A DNA stretch of 64,000 bases from Hormiphora californensis. Its lineage: Eukaryota; Ctenophora; Tentaculata; Cydippida; Pleurobrachiidae. The notes below the pieces were generated by a model that was given only the letters and a program-made list of their open reading frames with translations, did not search any database and was not told the origin of the DNA. The stretch covers positions 3,621,409 to 3,685,408 of the forward strand of contig CM035351.1 of assembly GCA_020137815.1 (NCBI GenBank). The letters are read 5' to 3'. Position numbers and translations under genes: made by a program. Below are positions 32,289-54,186 of this stretch, piece after piece (the stretch's first letter is position 1; every line of letters starts with the position of its first letter).

Positions 32289-32610
32289 GTCTAGAACAGA
32301 GCTGGAGTTAGGAATCGATCTAGGTTTAGAGAAATAAGGGGTCAGTAATCAGTATTCAGTATACAGACTATACACACGTACTATATAATTTTCTCGTACG
32401 ATGTTTTATGGGAAATTAAGTGACAGGGTCAGTAGAAAAACAATGAAGCTGTAAACATTATAATAGTTCATGTACATGTTTCAATCTAAAATTACTAAAA
32501 ACAAATCAAACCCACTTTCACACACACAAACAATAAATAACCCTAGCCCCCGTTTAAAGTATAAACCCACCGTGGCTCGAAAGGATCAAAATCATAATTC
32601 ATTCTGGGAC

Positions 32611-34014
32611 TTAGACTGGGACTACAAATTGATCTAAAAATATAATGTCTTCCTCGTCATCATTATGAATTTCATGACCAAGTGCATCATCATGATCATC
32701 AAATTCATCAACCATCCACTCAGGTTCTACAGTCCCCTCAAACAGTTTACCCACACACCCACTACCACTAGACCTACTATAATGCCCGTAGGGGTCTTTC
32801 ATAGGTAACTTTTCACCACACAACCAGCACATGAAGCCCTTACAAACTGAACACTGAACTTTATTGCAACCCGTGTCCAGTTCAATCATTGCTTTACACG
32901 TTGGACATGGTTTGGAGTGCTCCTGGAGCCACAGGAACGTCTGCATGTTATTCACAATCTCGTCAACCTGGGCTTTCCCATATTTCCGATATAATAACTT
33001 TATTTCAGCATCATTTCCCTCGTTGTAAATCCTGCAGATATCCTTATACTTGCCGCTTTTAATCTCACACCGATTGTTTACACCATGCCAGCTCTTCTCA
33101 CACAAAACACAGAACACAAATCCACAGTCGTCACAACACGCCATGTCGATATCCGGATCTTTCACTACAAAATTCTCACACAGCTTCCGGGGACACTTGA
33201 ACACGTCTATCATTTGGTCCAAAGTTCGCTGTAGCAAAAATCTCTCATATTTCTCAAAAAGTTCTGGATCCACCAATTCCTTGACCTGGTTAGGTAGGGC
33301 ACTGGATTCGCACTTAGCGGAGGGACATGTGATAGCGGTGACACTCCCCTCACCGATCATCACCTCAAAGAATCCTTTCATGCAGGTCTTACAGAAGACA
33401 TGACCACAGGGCAAGAACTCCACACATACAGAACCGATGTGCTCCTCAAAACATACACTACATGAGTGGGTCGTTTTACGAAACAGAAACACTCGGTAAT
33501 CGTAGTCAAATGTACACAGCTGACCCACCAAATTAGCTGGAATATCTTCTGGCACTCGTATACAGTCGGTCAATCTAGTTAGCTCCCAGCAATCATCTAT
33601 TAAGAATGAAGCCCACGTGAACAGCACAACGTCCCCATCCCATTCTTCCAAAAGTTTAGTTCTTATTTCACTCAGCTGCTCTTCTCCCAGCCAAGAACAA
33701 GACAAAGAGACATCAGGTGGACTGCTCAAGGGATAATCCTCTGGTAGAGAAAACTTGAGAGTTATTGGGGGTAAGTGTTTGATAATGTAGTGGTTAATGT
33801 TAGTATCTTTTTCCTCCGCTAAATGTCTCAAATTCTTGGGTATGGCAGCGGTATCGGGTAATTCAAGTGTCAAAATGTCGAAGGGTAGAGCAAGGATCGC
33901 TTTAAATTTTCCAGTTGTTGGTTTTCCCTCTTTTACTCGAAGTTCGTCGGCCGTATAAATGCTTTGTAGTGCAACGATTTCATCATTTTGGGCCTCACGA
34001 TTGTCGGATTCCAT
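32611..34014 (-). CDS. RNF14: RBR-type E3 ubiquitin ligase RNF14
   Basis: Intact single-exon frame of 467 residues (human 474). An N-terminal RWD domain spans about residues 8-145. RING1 starts at C185/C188 (CSVCFEEH) and includes CGHVFCKTCM. The IBR follows around residues 274-316 (CPRKLCENFV, CCDDCGFVFC). RING2 starts C370-P-T-C373, and the Cys in TGCNKVQC (C383) is in the position of the thioester-forming catalytic Cys of RBR ligases. The tail is acidic (DEFDDHDD, DDEEDIIF). The family transfers ubiquitin through a RING/HECT-hybrid mechanism; RNF14 is linked to stalled ribosomes and nuclear receptor signalling. It diverges from the JAZF1-like gene with starts 409 bp apart. Confidence 0.94.
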   Translation of the reverse strand: MESDNREAQNDEIVALQSIYTADELRVKEGKPTTGKFKAILALPFDILTLELPDTAAIPKNLRHLAEEKDTNINHYIIKHLPPITLKFSLPEDYPLSSPPDVSLSCSWLGEEQLSEIRTKLLEEWDGDVVLFTWASFLIDDCWELTRLTDCIRVPEDIPANLVGQLCTFDYDYRVFLFRKTTHSCSVCFEEHIGSVCVEFLPCGHVFCKTCMKGFFEVMIGEGSVTAITCPSAKCESSALPNQVKELVDPELFEKYERFLLQRTLDQMIDVFKCPRKLCENFVVKDPDIDMACCDDCGFVFCVLCEKSWHGVNNRCEIKSGKYKDICRIYNEGNDAEIKLLYRKYGKAQVDEIVNNMQTFLWLQEHSKPCPTCKAMIELDTGCNKVQCSVCKGFMCWLCGEKLPMKDPYGHYSRSSGSGCVGKLFEGTVEPEWMVDEFDDHDDALGHEIHNDDEEDIIFLDQFVVPV

Positions 34015-34422
34015 CTAATCGAACTACAATTACATTCTAGAAGAGGTGAGTAGTAAGCTTTTTGGTTACAAAATACCCAAATAAGCTACAAGGGACCGCA
34101 ATGGTGAATGGTGAGCAGTTGACTGAGAATCGCTTTTAAGGAACGCAAATGTTCGTGTTTTCGCGTCGGGTTTTGTGAAATTTCCAAAGTTTGAAACGCC
34201 TAAAAGATAAAAATATAGACGGGCATTTGATGTAGCGCGTGAAAATATGAATGTTTTCGCGCTGCAATTCAGGCGCGCACACCCTTTCGAACATAACAGA
34301 TCGGAAGACATTTCAAAAATCGTAAAATTCCAAATTTCAAAAGACAAAACATTAAACACAACTCAAAAGTCAAAACTCAAAAGTGAGATTCTTTTACCGT
34401 TTCTGAGACCTGTTTTAGTGAC
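34015..34422. promoter_or_regulatory. Bidirectional promoter region RNF14 / JAZF1-like gene
   Basis: The 408 bp between two divergent start codons must hold both 5' UTRs and promoters. Short GCGCGTGAAAATATG / TTTTCGCGC inverted motifs occur near 34226-34262. No TATA box stands out. The role is inferred from position only. Confidence 0.5.
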
Positions 34423-34968
34423 ATGGGCTCGTTTTATACGTTTCGGTGTCAGTGGCCCAACTGCCAGATGAAAAGTGAGACGCTTGATGAGCTTATCAGC
34501 CATGTTGAAAATATACACATCCCCAAAGAACGTGCAAACCACGACGACCCCGAGAGACAGAGCCATCAACTGCCCATGTCCTGTATTTTCTCCTATACTG
34601 GCGGCCCTCTTAGAATACGCTGTAAGCGGTCACGTCATATTGAGCGGATGCAGCGTGATGGTTATTCCAGTAGAATCGAAAAAGAGTGTACCCCAGAGCA
34701 GCTTCACGATCGTTTCAACTTTGATGAAGATGATTTCGCTTCTCACTCGCAACAGACTCCTGTAGCCGAAGAGCATCTTTTGAAAATGGACATGGCAAAT
34801 CAGGATCAGCGAAGGATAAAGACAGGCATTTTGAAAGCCACGGCTCGAAATCAAGAAAGCCACAAATGTCATTGTGGTAAATCATATCGAAGTCATAATG
34901 GGCTTAGAAATCATATGTTAACTTATCATGCGGTTAGAGGACCACCAATGAACCCTGAAGACAGTTGA
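34423..34968 (+). CDS. JAZF1: JAZF1-like zinc finger protein
   Basis: Single-exon frame of 181 residues (human JAZF1 243). The first finger, CQWPNC to HVENIH (residues about 9-31), has the spacing C-x4-C-x12-H-x4-H, as in the JAZF1 N-terminal finger, followed by acidic residues. A short YTGGPLRIRCKRSR block sits where JAZF1 has its LSYINRF helix. The C-terminal finger starts with the unusual C-x-C pair CHCGKSY and ends GLRNHMLTYH, matching JAZF1 CRCGKSYKTAQGLRHH in layout. The JAZF1 middle finger is not evident. JAZF1 is a nuclear cofactor of the NuA4/TIP60 acetyltransferase. Orthology is likely but not certain because the middle is short. Confidence 0.75.
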   Translation: MGSFYTFRCQWPNCQMKSETLDELISHVENIHIPKERANHDDPERQSHQLPMSCIFSYTGGPLRIRCKRSRHIERMQRDGYSSRIEKECTPEQLHDRFNFDEDDFASHSQQTPVAEEHLLKMDMANQDQRRIKTGILKATARNQESHKCHCGKSYRSHNGLRNHMLTYHAVRGPPMNPEDS

Positions 34969-35115
34969 GGTAGTAAGTTGGTTGGGAAGTGTGCAGTGGT
35001 TATTTTGCTGAGTGTTATGTAATAATGAATTGTAAGATTGATTGTGTTCTACCCGATTTGTTTCATTATAAAAGTCTCACAAATATTTTCAGCTCACTTT
35101 CCTTCTTTCCAGCCC

Positions 35116-47245
<12,130 letters not shown>

Positions 47246-47640
47246 CAAATGAGAAAAGAAGAGAGATGAATCATGATATGAACTCGTTTCAAAAGTTAAT
47301 CTCTATCACAAATACTATATCCCCTTTTATCTGTTAATCTTAATTTCATTTTCATTCAAAAAAAGAGAAGATTTGTCGTGTTTGTGTTTCCCACCATAAT
47401 TGGTAAACCGGCCTTTGTATGCGCCTCAGATTGGTACTGCGCACAGACGTTCCTCTATGCAAAGTGCATCGTTGTGGCATCACTCCCGCGCGCGTTATTC
47501 AAAATGAGAGAACGCGCTGTCGAAATCAGATTATGAGCGCGGCTCTTAATTTGCGCGTGCGCTATTTTTCGCGTTTCGGAAATATTTTCCGACCTTTGGA
47601 CGACGATTTTCCTTTAAATTTTTTCCCTCCAAAAGATTAT
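47246..47640. promoter_or_regulatory. Intergenic SMARCC 3' end / STRAP promoter
   Basis: 395 bp between two plus-strand genes. CpG content rises at 47450-47575 (GCGCGCGTTATTC, GCGCGTGCGC), just before the STRAP start, as for a CpG-type promoter. This is inferred from position. Confidence 0.45.
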
Positions 47641-49338
47641 ATGATGATCAGACAGACTCCAGTGACCTGTACGGGTCACAGCAGGCCGGTGGTTGACTTG
47701 GCCTTCAGTGATATAACAGAAGATGGCTCCTACTATCTCATGAGCGCCAGTAAAGACGGGAAACCCCAGTTACGAGAGGGTGGCACAGGTCAGCATGATT
47801 CGTCTTTCGGCCCTTCTTGTAGTTTTGCTGCTATTTTATGACAATGTACTCATCAGATCACTCTAACAGGGAACTGTATATATATATTTTTGCACTGTGA
47901 GGCCCCCTCACTGAGGCGTGATAAAGTAGAAATTGACGTCGAAAACTCTCTTTAGGTGATTGGCTGGGTACATTCGAGGGTCACAAGGGTGCTATCTGGT
48001 CAGTAGACATCAGTTATAACGGAACGAGGGCAGCAACTGGTGCAGCAGATTTCACTGCAGGGTTCTGGAATGCAGATACGGGCACGTGTCTTGCCAGCCT
48101 AGAACACAAACACATTGTAAGTAATGGAATGTGGGGGGGATGTGTGGAAATGTGTGAAGTTGTTTATTCTAACTAAGACTTCAACAAATCAATAAAATTA
48201 GCTGGTCTTCTCAGGTGAAATCAGTGTCAATAAGTCAAGATGCTAAACTGTTGATGACCGGAACTGCCAAGTCCCAAGTGCGGGTGTTCGATACACGGGA
48301 AACGAAGCAAGCTGCTGAGGTAATTTAGGAAATATTAGTACACTTCCGGTGATATGGTGGCCGCACTAGTGTCATCGAATCTGTTATTCTCTTGTTATGT
48401 TCTAGCCCTCCTTTACGGGGTTCGATGGAAGGGGGTCGAGTAAGGCAAATAATAATTGTAATCGCCTAGGAGTACACTGCACACAACGGCCACGTGAAAA
48501 GAGCAAAGTTCCTGGCAAACAACAACTTCTTTGTATCAGTGGGTGATGATCAGAATCTGAAAATGTGGGACCGGAGAATGAACAAAGAATTGCGTGTTGT
48601 TCGAATGAGCCAAACTATTAACGGTAATACTTGTGATTCCATCCCTCTCTGCAGTCTAGTGGGGTGGGAATGCACGCTTCCTGATTCGCAGGCTTCGTTC
48701 TCCAAACTTTCTGATTCATCTGACACCACCCCCGCTCTTCCTCTCTAAATAATTCCTAACTCTTTCTCTTCCACGCAGGTATGCAACTGAAGGAGGATGT
48801 TGTAACGATTTCACACGGAAGTACGGTTGCGCTCTATGATATCACGACCTTTGATCTGCTCCGATCACACACTCTTCCATGCATTGTAAACAGTGCCTCT
48901 CTTCACTGCGATAAGGTAGGAAGTGGCTGTTTGTGTTTGATTTGTATATTGAGACAGGAAAAGATGAGGAGATAGGAGTCACTGCAATTGGAGTATATCT
49001 CCCAGAAACATAGGTAGTTGAAAACACACTCTACTGCAATTATTGTGGTACTAAAAAGTGAAACCCCCCTCATTCAGCAACACTACGTGTGTGGCGGCGA
49101 TGATTTCAAGGTCTACAAGGTTGCCATAGAAACGGGGCAGATCATGGAGTCTTACAAGAAACACTTTGGATCAATCCACTGTGTCGCATACTCCCCAGAT
49201 GGAGAGGTATACGCTACTGGAAGTGAGGACGGCACTATTAGATTGTGGCAGGATGTTGTAGGACACACGTATGGGCTGTGGCAACGCCCCGAGATGATCC
49301 CTTGTAGCCCTAATAACCACGAACTTCACGTGAACTAA
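47641..49338 (+). CDS. STRAP: Serine-threonine kinase receptor-associated protein (WD40)
   Basis: WD40 propeller protein of the SMN complex and TGF-beta receptor pathway. Exons 47641-47788, 47956-48116, 48215-48319, 48470-48623, 48779-48915 and 49078-49338 join in phase to 321 residues (human 350). The start MMIRQTPVTCTGHSRPVVDLAF is strongly STRAP-like. Later blocks match: GHKGAIWSVDI, AATGAADFTAGFW, HKHIVKSV, DDQNLKMWD, GGDDFKVYK and HFGSIHCVAYSPDGEVYATG, then GSEDGTIRLWQDVVGHTYGLW. The usual acidic tail after the last blade is absent; the protein ends NHELHVN. There are two ATGs in a row; the second is equally possible. No frame break. Confidence 0.95.
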
Positions 49339-49689
49339 CAGTGTGCATATGTGTGGTGAATTCTTTGTAAGCTATTCTGTGTGTATATTGATTTTTATAT
49401 TTACCTCCTATTTTAGTAAAACGAGTTTTTGTCCCTTCCTGTGCCCACCTTGTTTCTGCAAACATCCCATCTTTCACTTTTCCACCACCCTGGTTTTCTG
49501 GTGCATGATCTGTTGCACAATGCACAGCTTGTCTTTCTCTCATTAGTGTGTGCCCCTCCCTTCTTATTCTCTTGGCATCTTCTTCCACTAACTACAGTAT
49601 GCCCATTAATGGTATAACACCTTCGCTGGTTCATTACTACGATTCACTATTACGCTACTTCTACCATTCTACCAACTTGTCATCGCCGT

Positions 49690-50210
49690 TCTCTGTTCCT
49701 TTCCCACCCAATATGTTCCTTCCCACCCAATCTAACCCAATTTGTTCCTTTCCCACCCAATATAACCCAATCTGTTCCATTCCACCCAATATAACCCAAT
49801 CTGTTCCTTCCTACCCAATCTAACCCAATTTGTTACTTCCCACCCAATCTAACCCAATTTGTTACTTCCCACCCAATCTAACCCAATTTGTTACTTCCCA
49901 CCCAATATAACCAAATTTGTTCCTTCCCACCCAATCTAACCCAATTTGTTACTTCCCACCCAATCTAATCCAATTTGTTACTTCCCACCCAATCTAACCC
50001 AATTTGTTACTTCCCACCCAATCTAACCCAATTTGTTACTTCCCACCCAATCTAATCCAATTTGTTACTTCCCACCCAATCTAACCCAATTTGTTCCTTC
50101 CTACCCAATCTAACCCAATTTGTTCCTTCCCACCCAATCTAACCCAATTTGTTACTTTCCACTCAATCTAACCCAATTTGTTCCTTCCTACCCAATCTAA
50201 CCCAATTTTT
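49690..50210. repeat. 28-bp minisatellite (CCCACCCAATCTAACCCAAT...)
   Basis: About 18 tandem copies of CCCACCCAATCTAACCCAAT followed by TTGTTACTT or TTGTTCCTT. Units vary at few positions. It ends right at the acceptor-like TTCCTTAG before the start exon of the next gene. Confidence 0.93.
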
Positions 50211-50227
50211 TGTTCCTTAGCAATAAC

Positions 50228-50761
50228 ATGGTGGAAATTGGCGGTGAGGACAAGTTGTTTGGGCAATCCTACAACCCAGTGGTTTTTATAATTCCTGCTC
50301 TCGTTGTTCTCACCATGTTCGGTTAGTTTTTCATCTTTTTGCGGCCTGTTCAATTAGTTTGTTAGAAGACGTATATTATGATCGGTTAGTTTCACATGAT
50401 TGTTGGTTTGTCGTTTATTTAATTTATAACAAAGAGAACTGATATGAGAGAAGTTGTCCTGTATATCTGGGTGCTGTAAGCGTATCTACATTTGACATGT
50501 TCCTCGTCTGGCAGCTCTCACACTGGGCGCTAAAAGTGCCGAATGGACAGACTTCGTAGCATGGCAAATCTACATAGATGCGTCTGTTTGAATGTTGGGT
50601 GGCCCAAAACCCAATCTTATAACACTAATCGATACTGTGTTAGTAATTTAACTATCTAACGTTTATCTCTCTGCTTCACAGGATTTGTTGGATACAAGTT
50701 GTACACCTCCCAAAACAACAAGCTCACCGGCAAAGACAAAAAGAAAAACAAGAAAAAGTAG
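50228..50761 (+). CDS. Small single-pass membrane protein with Lys-rich tail
   Basis: Two exons, 50228-50321 and 50682-50761, in phase (split Gly codon), give 57 residues. The N-terminus MVEIGGEDKLFGQSYNP is followed by one strongly hydrophobic segment (about residues 18-37, VVFIIPALVVLTMFGFVGY) and a C-terminal basic tail ending KDKKKNKKK. The lysine-rich tail suggests a cytosolic C-terminus and, by its KK pattern, possible ER retention; both are inferences. I do not recognise a family. The coherent splice phase and strong topology argue for a real gene; the minisatellite just upstream makes the promoter unclear. Confidence 0.6.
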
Positions 50762-51868
50762 AGAGAATGAGAGACTTTTTATCTTTATCCCACCTATACT
50801 ATAATGATATGATCTGCATTGATAAGTTTTAACAATTTCACATTCACACAAACTGGGAAACTTCTGTGTTTTATTTCTACACCTTTTTGTAATGATACAA
50901 AGACGAAGAAGAAGGCCATTGACGGGAAGCCTCACTGATCATTTAATTCTGCTTGATTGATATAAGTCCCATGAATCTCCTAGATTATGCAGCCGAATGT
51001 CTGTTTTGTTGCCTTAGTCATACACTGTTGTTTATTCCTTAACAGGCAGCCAGGCTTCACAAATTCTATACTCCCTCTATCATGTCTATGTCCTGTGTCA
51101 TCAGATCAAGATACACACCAGGTCTGTCTCATTTCACAGACCTCTCCGTCTCATTCCTGAGCAGTGAGTATTGTTGTAGCGCGCGAGGTCCACCGAACAG
51201 AGTTGGTCGCGCCAACCCTATTCTGCTGATGTGGCCATCAATAACAAATGACATCTGGTGACGGTACTGGGAGTGAGGGTGTGAGACTGTGAGTTGTTGA
51301 GTGAGGGTGTGGCACGGCTAAATATCAGGGAACACACGGCTTTTGGAGTGGAACGTGGAGAACGCGTTGGGATAATGTCAGTTACTAAGTACTGCACAGG
51401 ATTATGTTTCAGCAGTCCGAATGATCTGCGGGCACACATTCCACAATTCTATGATCCCGGTTACGAAACGTTTGGCAGCGCCGACCCCATTTTGTGAAGT
51501 AGGGTTTACTTGTCTGGCCATCGCCAATCTACAGCTTTTAGCACGAGGAAAGGAAAGGAGTCGATTCTAATCTGTCAGGTCATTAGGTCAATGCTCTGAC
51601 CGCGGTTCTCGTGCTCCGTGAGAATAGGGCCATGCCAATGCTCTGACAGATTCGAATAAGAAAAGAGTCGTGTTTTGCCATGTATTAAAACAGATAAATG
51701 GACGAGGGAAAGCACAATAAGTTACACATGTTAGAGACACTAAAACAGAAAAACAAAAAACGCTCAAAATATAACTGTTAAATATTCGATTCTATAGCTA
51801 TTTCTCATAAATTCCCGGGCGGGTGACGGGACTTTCTCTTGCCCATACCCCGATAAAGTCCAAGTCTG
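50762..51868. other. Intergenic, nothing recognised
   Basis: No coding segment supported on either strand. Short inverted stretches around CCAATGCTCTGAC occur at 51585-51650. This is the tail-to-tail interval between the small membrane-protein gene and the C2H2 gene. Confidence 0.4.
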
Positions 51869-53923
51869 TTAAGCACATGAGAGGGGCACTTTCTGAGTGG
51901 TACGGATACTTTCGAATTCTCGTTTGAACTCCAGCACATAATAGATCTGAGAGGGGAGGTTGAGGTTAGACTTGAAGTACTGACATGATAAATGGACCGT
52001 GTGGGGTTCGATTGGGCCGGGCCATGGTTGAAAATCATATGACTGAAAACTGTCAAACAATGTTATGGCAAAGGAGGATGATTGGAGATGGGAGTAATTA
52101 AGTAATGCCAGGAACCAGGGGCAGGGACTAAGAACTAAACTATGATTAGATAATAAATCATGTTTCTGTACCTGTCAATTTTAGCTTGAAGGAGCCAAGT
52201 TTTGTTGCCCATCCTATCCACTAACTCTCCAGACACCTAAAATAAAACATGTTGTTGGAGAGGAGTAAAAGACTCGTATAGTAGGCTCAAAGTACGAAAT
52301 AGTAAGTACTACTACTACTACTGTCAGTAGCTGGAAGTGGAAACTGATCAGTGTTAAAGTGCAGCTGGCAGCTTGTTTCGTGTTTATCCTTGAATTTGTG
52401 TAGCATAAGCAAATATTTAAAGATAAGCCCTTACCTCCGATGTCAATTCAATTGTTTTATTTGGGCAGTCTGCCAAGCGTTTTATCCGCCTTCTCAGAGA
52501 CCGCATGGTCCGCTCTGGATATCTGCTATCGGGTAAAACTGAAAAGAGCCGCGCATTAGAAGTGCTGGCAATATCAAGATCTCTCACATTGGACGTCGCG
52601 CGCTACACCCAACACCACCATATTTATAAGCATGGTCTCATAGAATAACGTGCAGAGGGACAAAGAGGGGGGTCTGGAGAGAGGAAGACACACGACGATG
52701 TGATATAATATCTTGCCCCGTTCTCCCCCACTTGTTATATGCGAGTGTATGGAACTGATTATGCGCCACTCTCCATATGTGATCTTGGAGCAGAGGTGGT
52801 GGATTGCATCATAACTAAAAATGTCGCACTTTTCGATGAATGCTCCTTTCACACAAATAACTTCAATACAAATGGAACATACCATACCCCAACTAAAATG
52901 GTACAAATGTTGTCAACATACCATCTCTAAAGTTGTCTCTAACAACAGTACTCCGAGACAAATCACGCTTGTTTCGAGCCATCCGCAGCAGCTTTGCTTT
53001 TTCCTCAAATGTGTGTTTGTGGCATCCACCCTGGGCTTTTCGTTCCTCCTCTGCATTCCGCTCCCTGGCTTTCTTTTCCCGAATGTGTTTTGAAATGTGG
53101 ATCCTGCGAGCTGACTCATCTTTGAACCTATTGGGGTAATTTAGGAGATTTAAAAAGGGGGCAACTATAAAGAATATTGTATTGCTTCGATATATGATAA
53201 ACTTAGAAAGTTCCCCCCTCTCAATTTCCCTCCGTATAACAATATTCTCGAATTCTACAAACTACCACGGTTATTGCTGTATCACATTACAAATGAGCTA
53301 CAAATGAGCCAGGAATGTTTCCAAACACAACATGGGCGATAAAGCGTGAATTGTCTACAGCTGAACAAATAGCGTACTTCAGTTGTTGTTAGTTCAGTAT
53401 AGTGAGGTTTAGTTGATCTGTTATAAGGGCCTTGATTGGGTTATGAACCTAAGGGCATTCATTCCCACTATAAACCTAATATAGCCTGAGGGCAGGGGCG
53501 CGGGCTCTGTATCCTAACAACATTATGAATCTTCTAGTGTAGGTATAGAGTAGGAGGTTTTCCAAAAACCTAGATTCTTGCTTTGGGTACACGCGACATC
53601 GTGAGAGAGGACAGCGCAGGAGTCCTGCGGCAGGACTCAGGAAGGGGAGAAATGAGGGGATATCATGCCCTAGATTTTTTTCTGGCCTGTCTTGGTTCGA
53701 GTAAATGAGAGTGAGGTGGAGTATGTGTGCTAGGACATAAGTTTGTGCTGATCTATCTCTCGCTGAGAGAGGGAGAAGAGAGGAGAGAGAGAGAGAGGAG
53801 AGAGAGAGAGAAGAGAGAGAGAGGAGAGAGAGAGAGAGACGGAGGAGACGAGAGAGAGAGAGAGGAGAGAGGAGAGAGAGAGAGAAGAGATAGAGAGAGA
53901 GAGAGAGAGGAGAGAGACGAGAG

Positions 53924-53980
<57 letters not shown>

Positions 53981-54092
53981 GAGAGAGAGAGAAGAGGAGA
54001 GAGAGAGAGGAGAGAGAGAAGAGAGAGAGAGGAGAGAGGAGAGAGCGAGGAGAGCGAGAGAGAGATAGAGGAGAGAGCGAGCTCTCTCTCTC

Positions 54093-54186
<94 letters not shown>

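Noticed and set aside
31755-32294. Plus-strand open frames opposite the CWF19L2 RS region
   Set aside because: Shadows of the repetitive RS codons on the minus strand.
49690-50210. CRISPR array
   Set aside because: 28-bp units are contiguous with no unique spacers; eukaryotic minisatellite.
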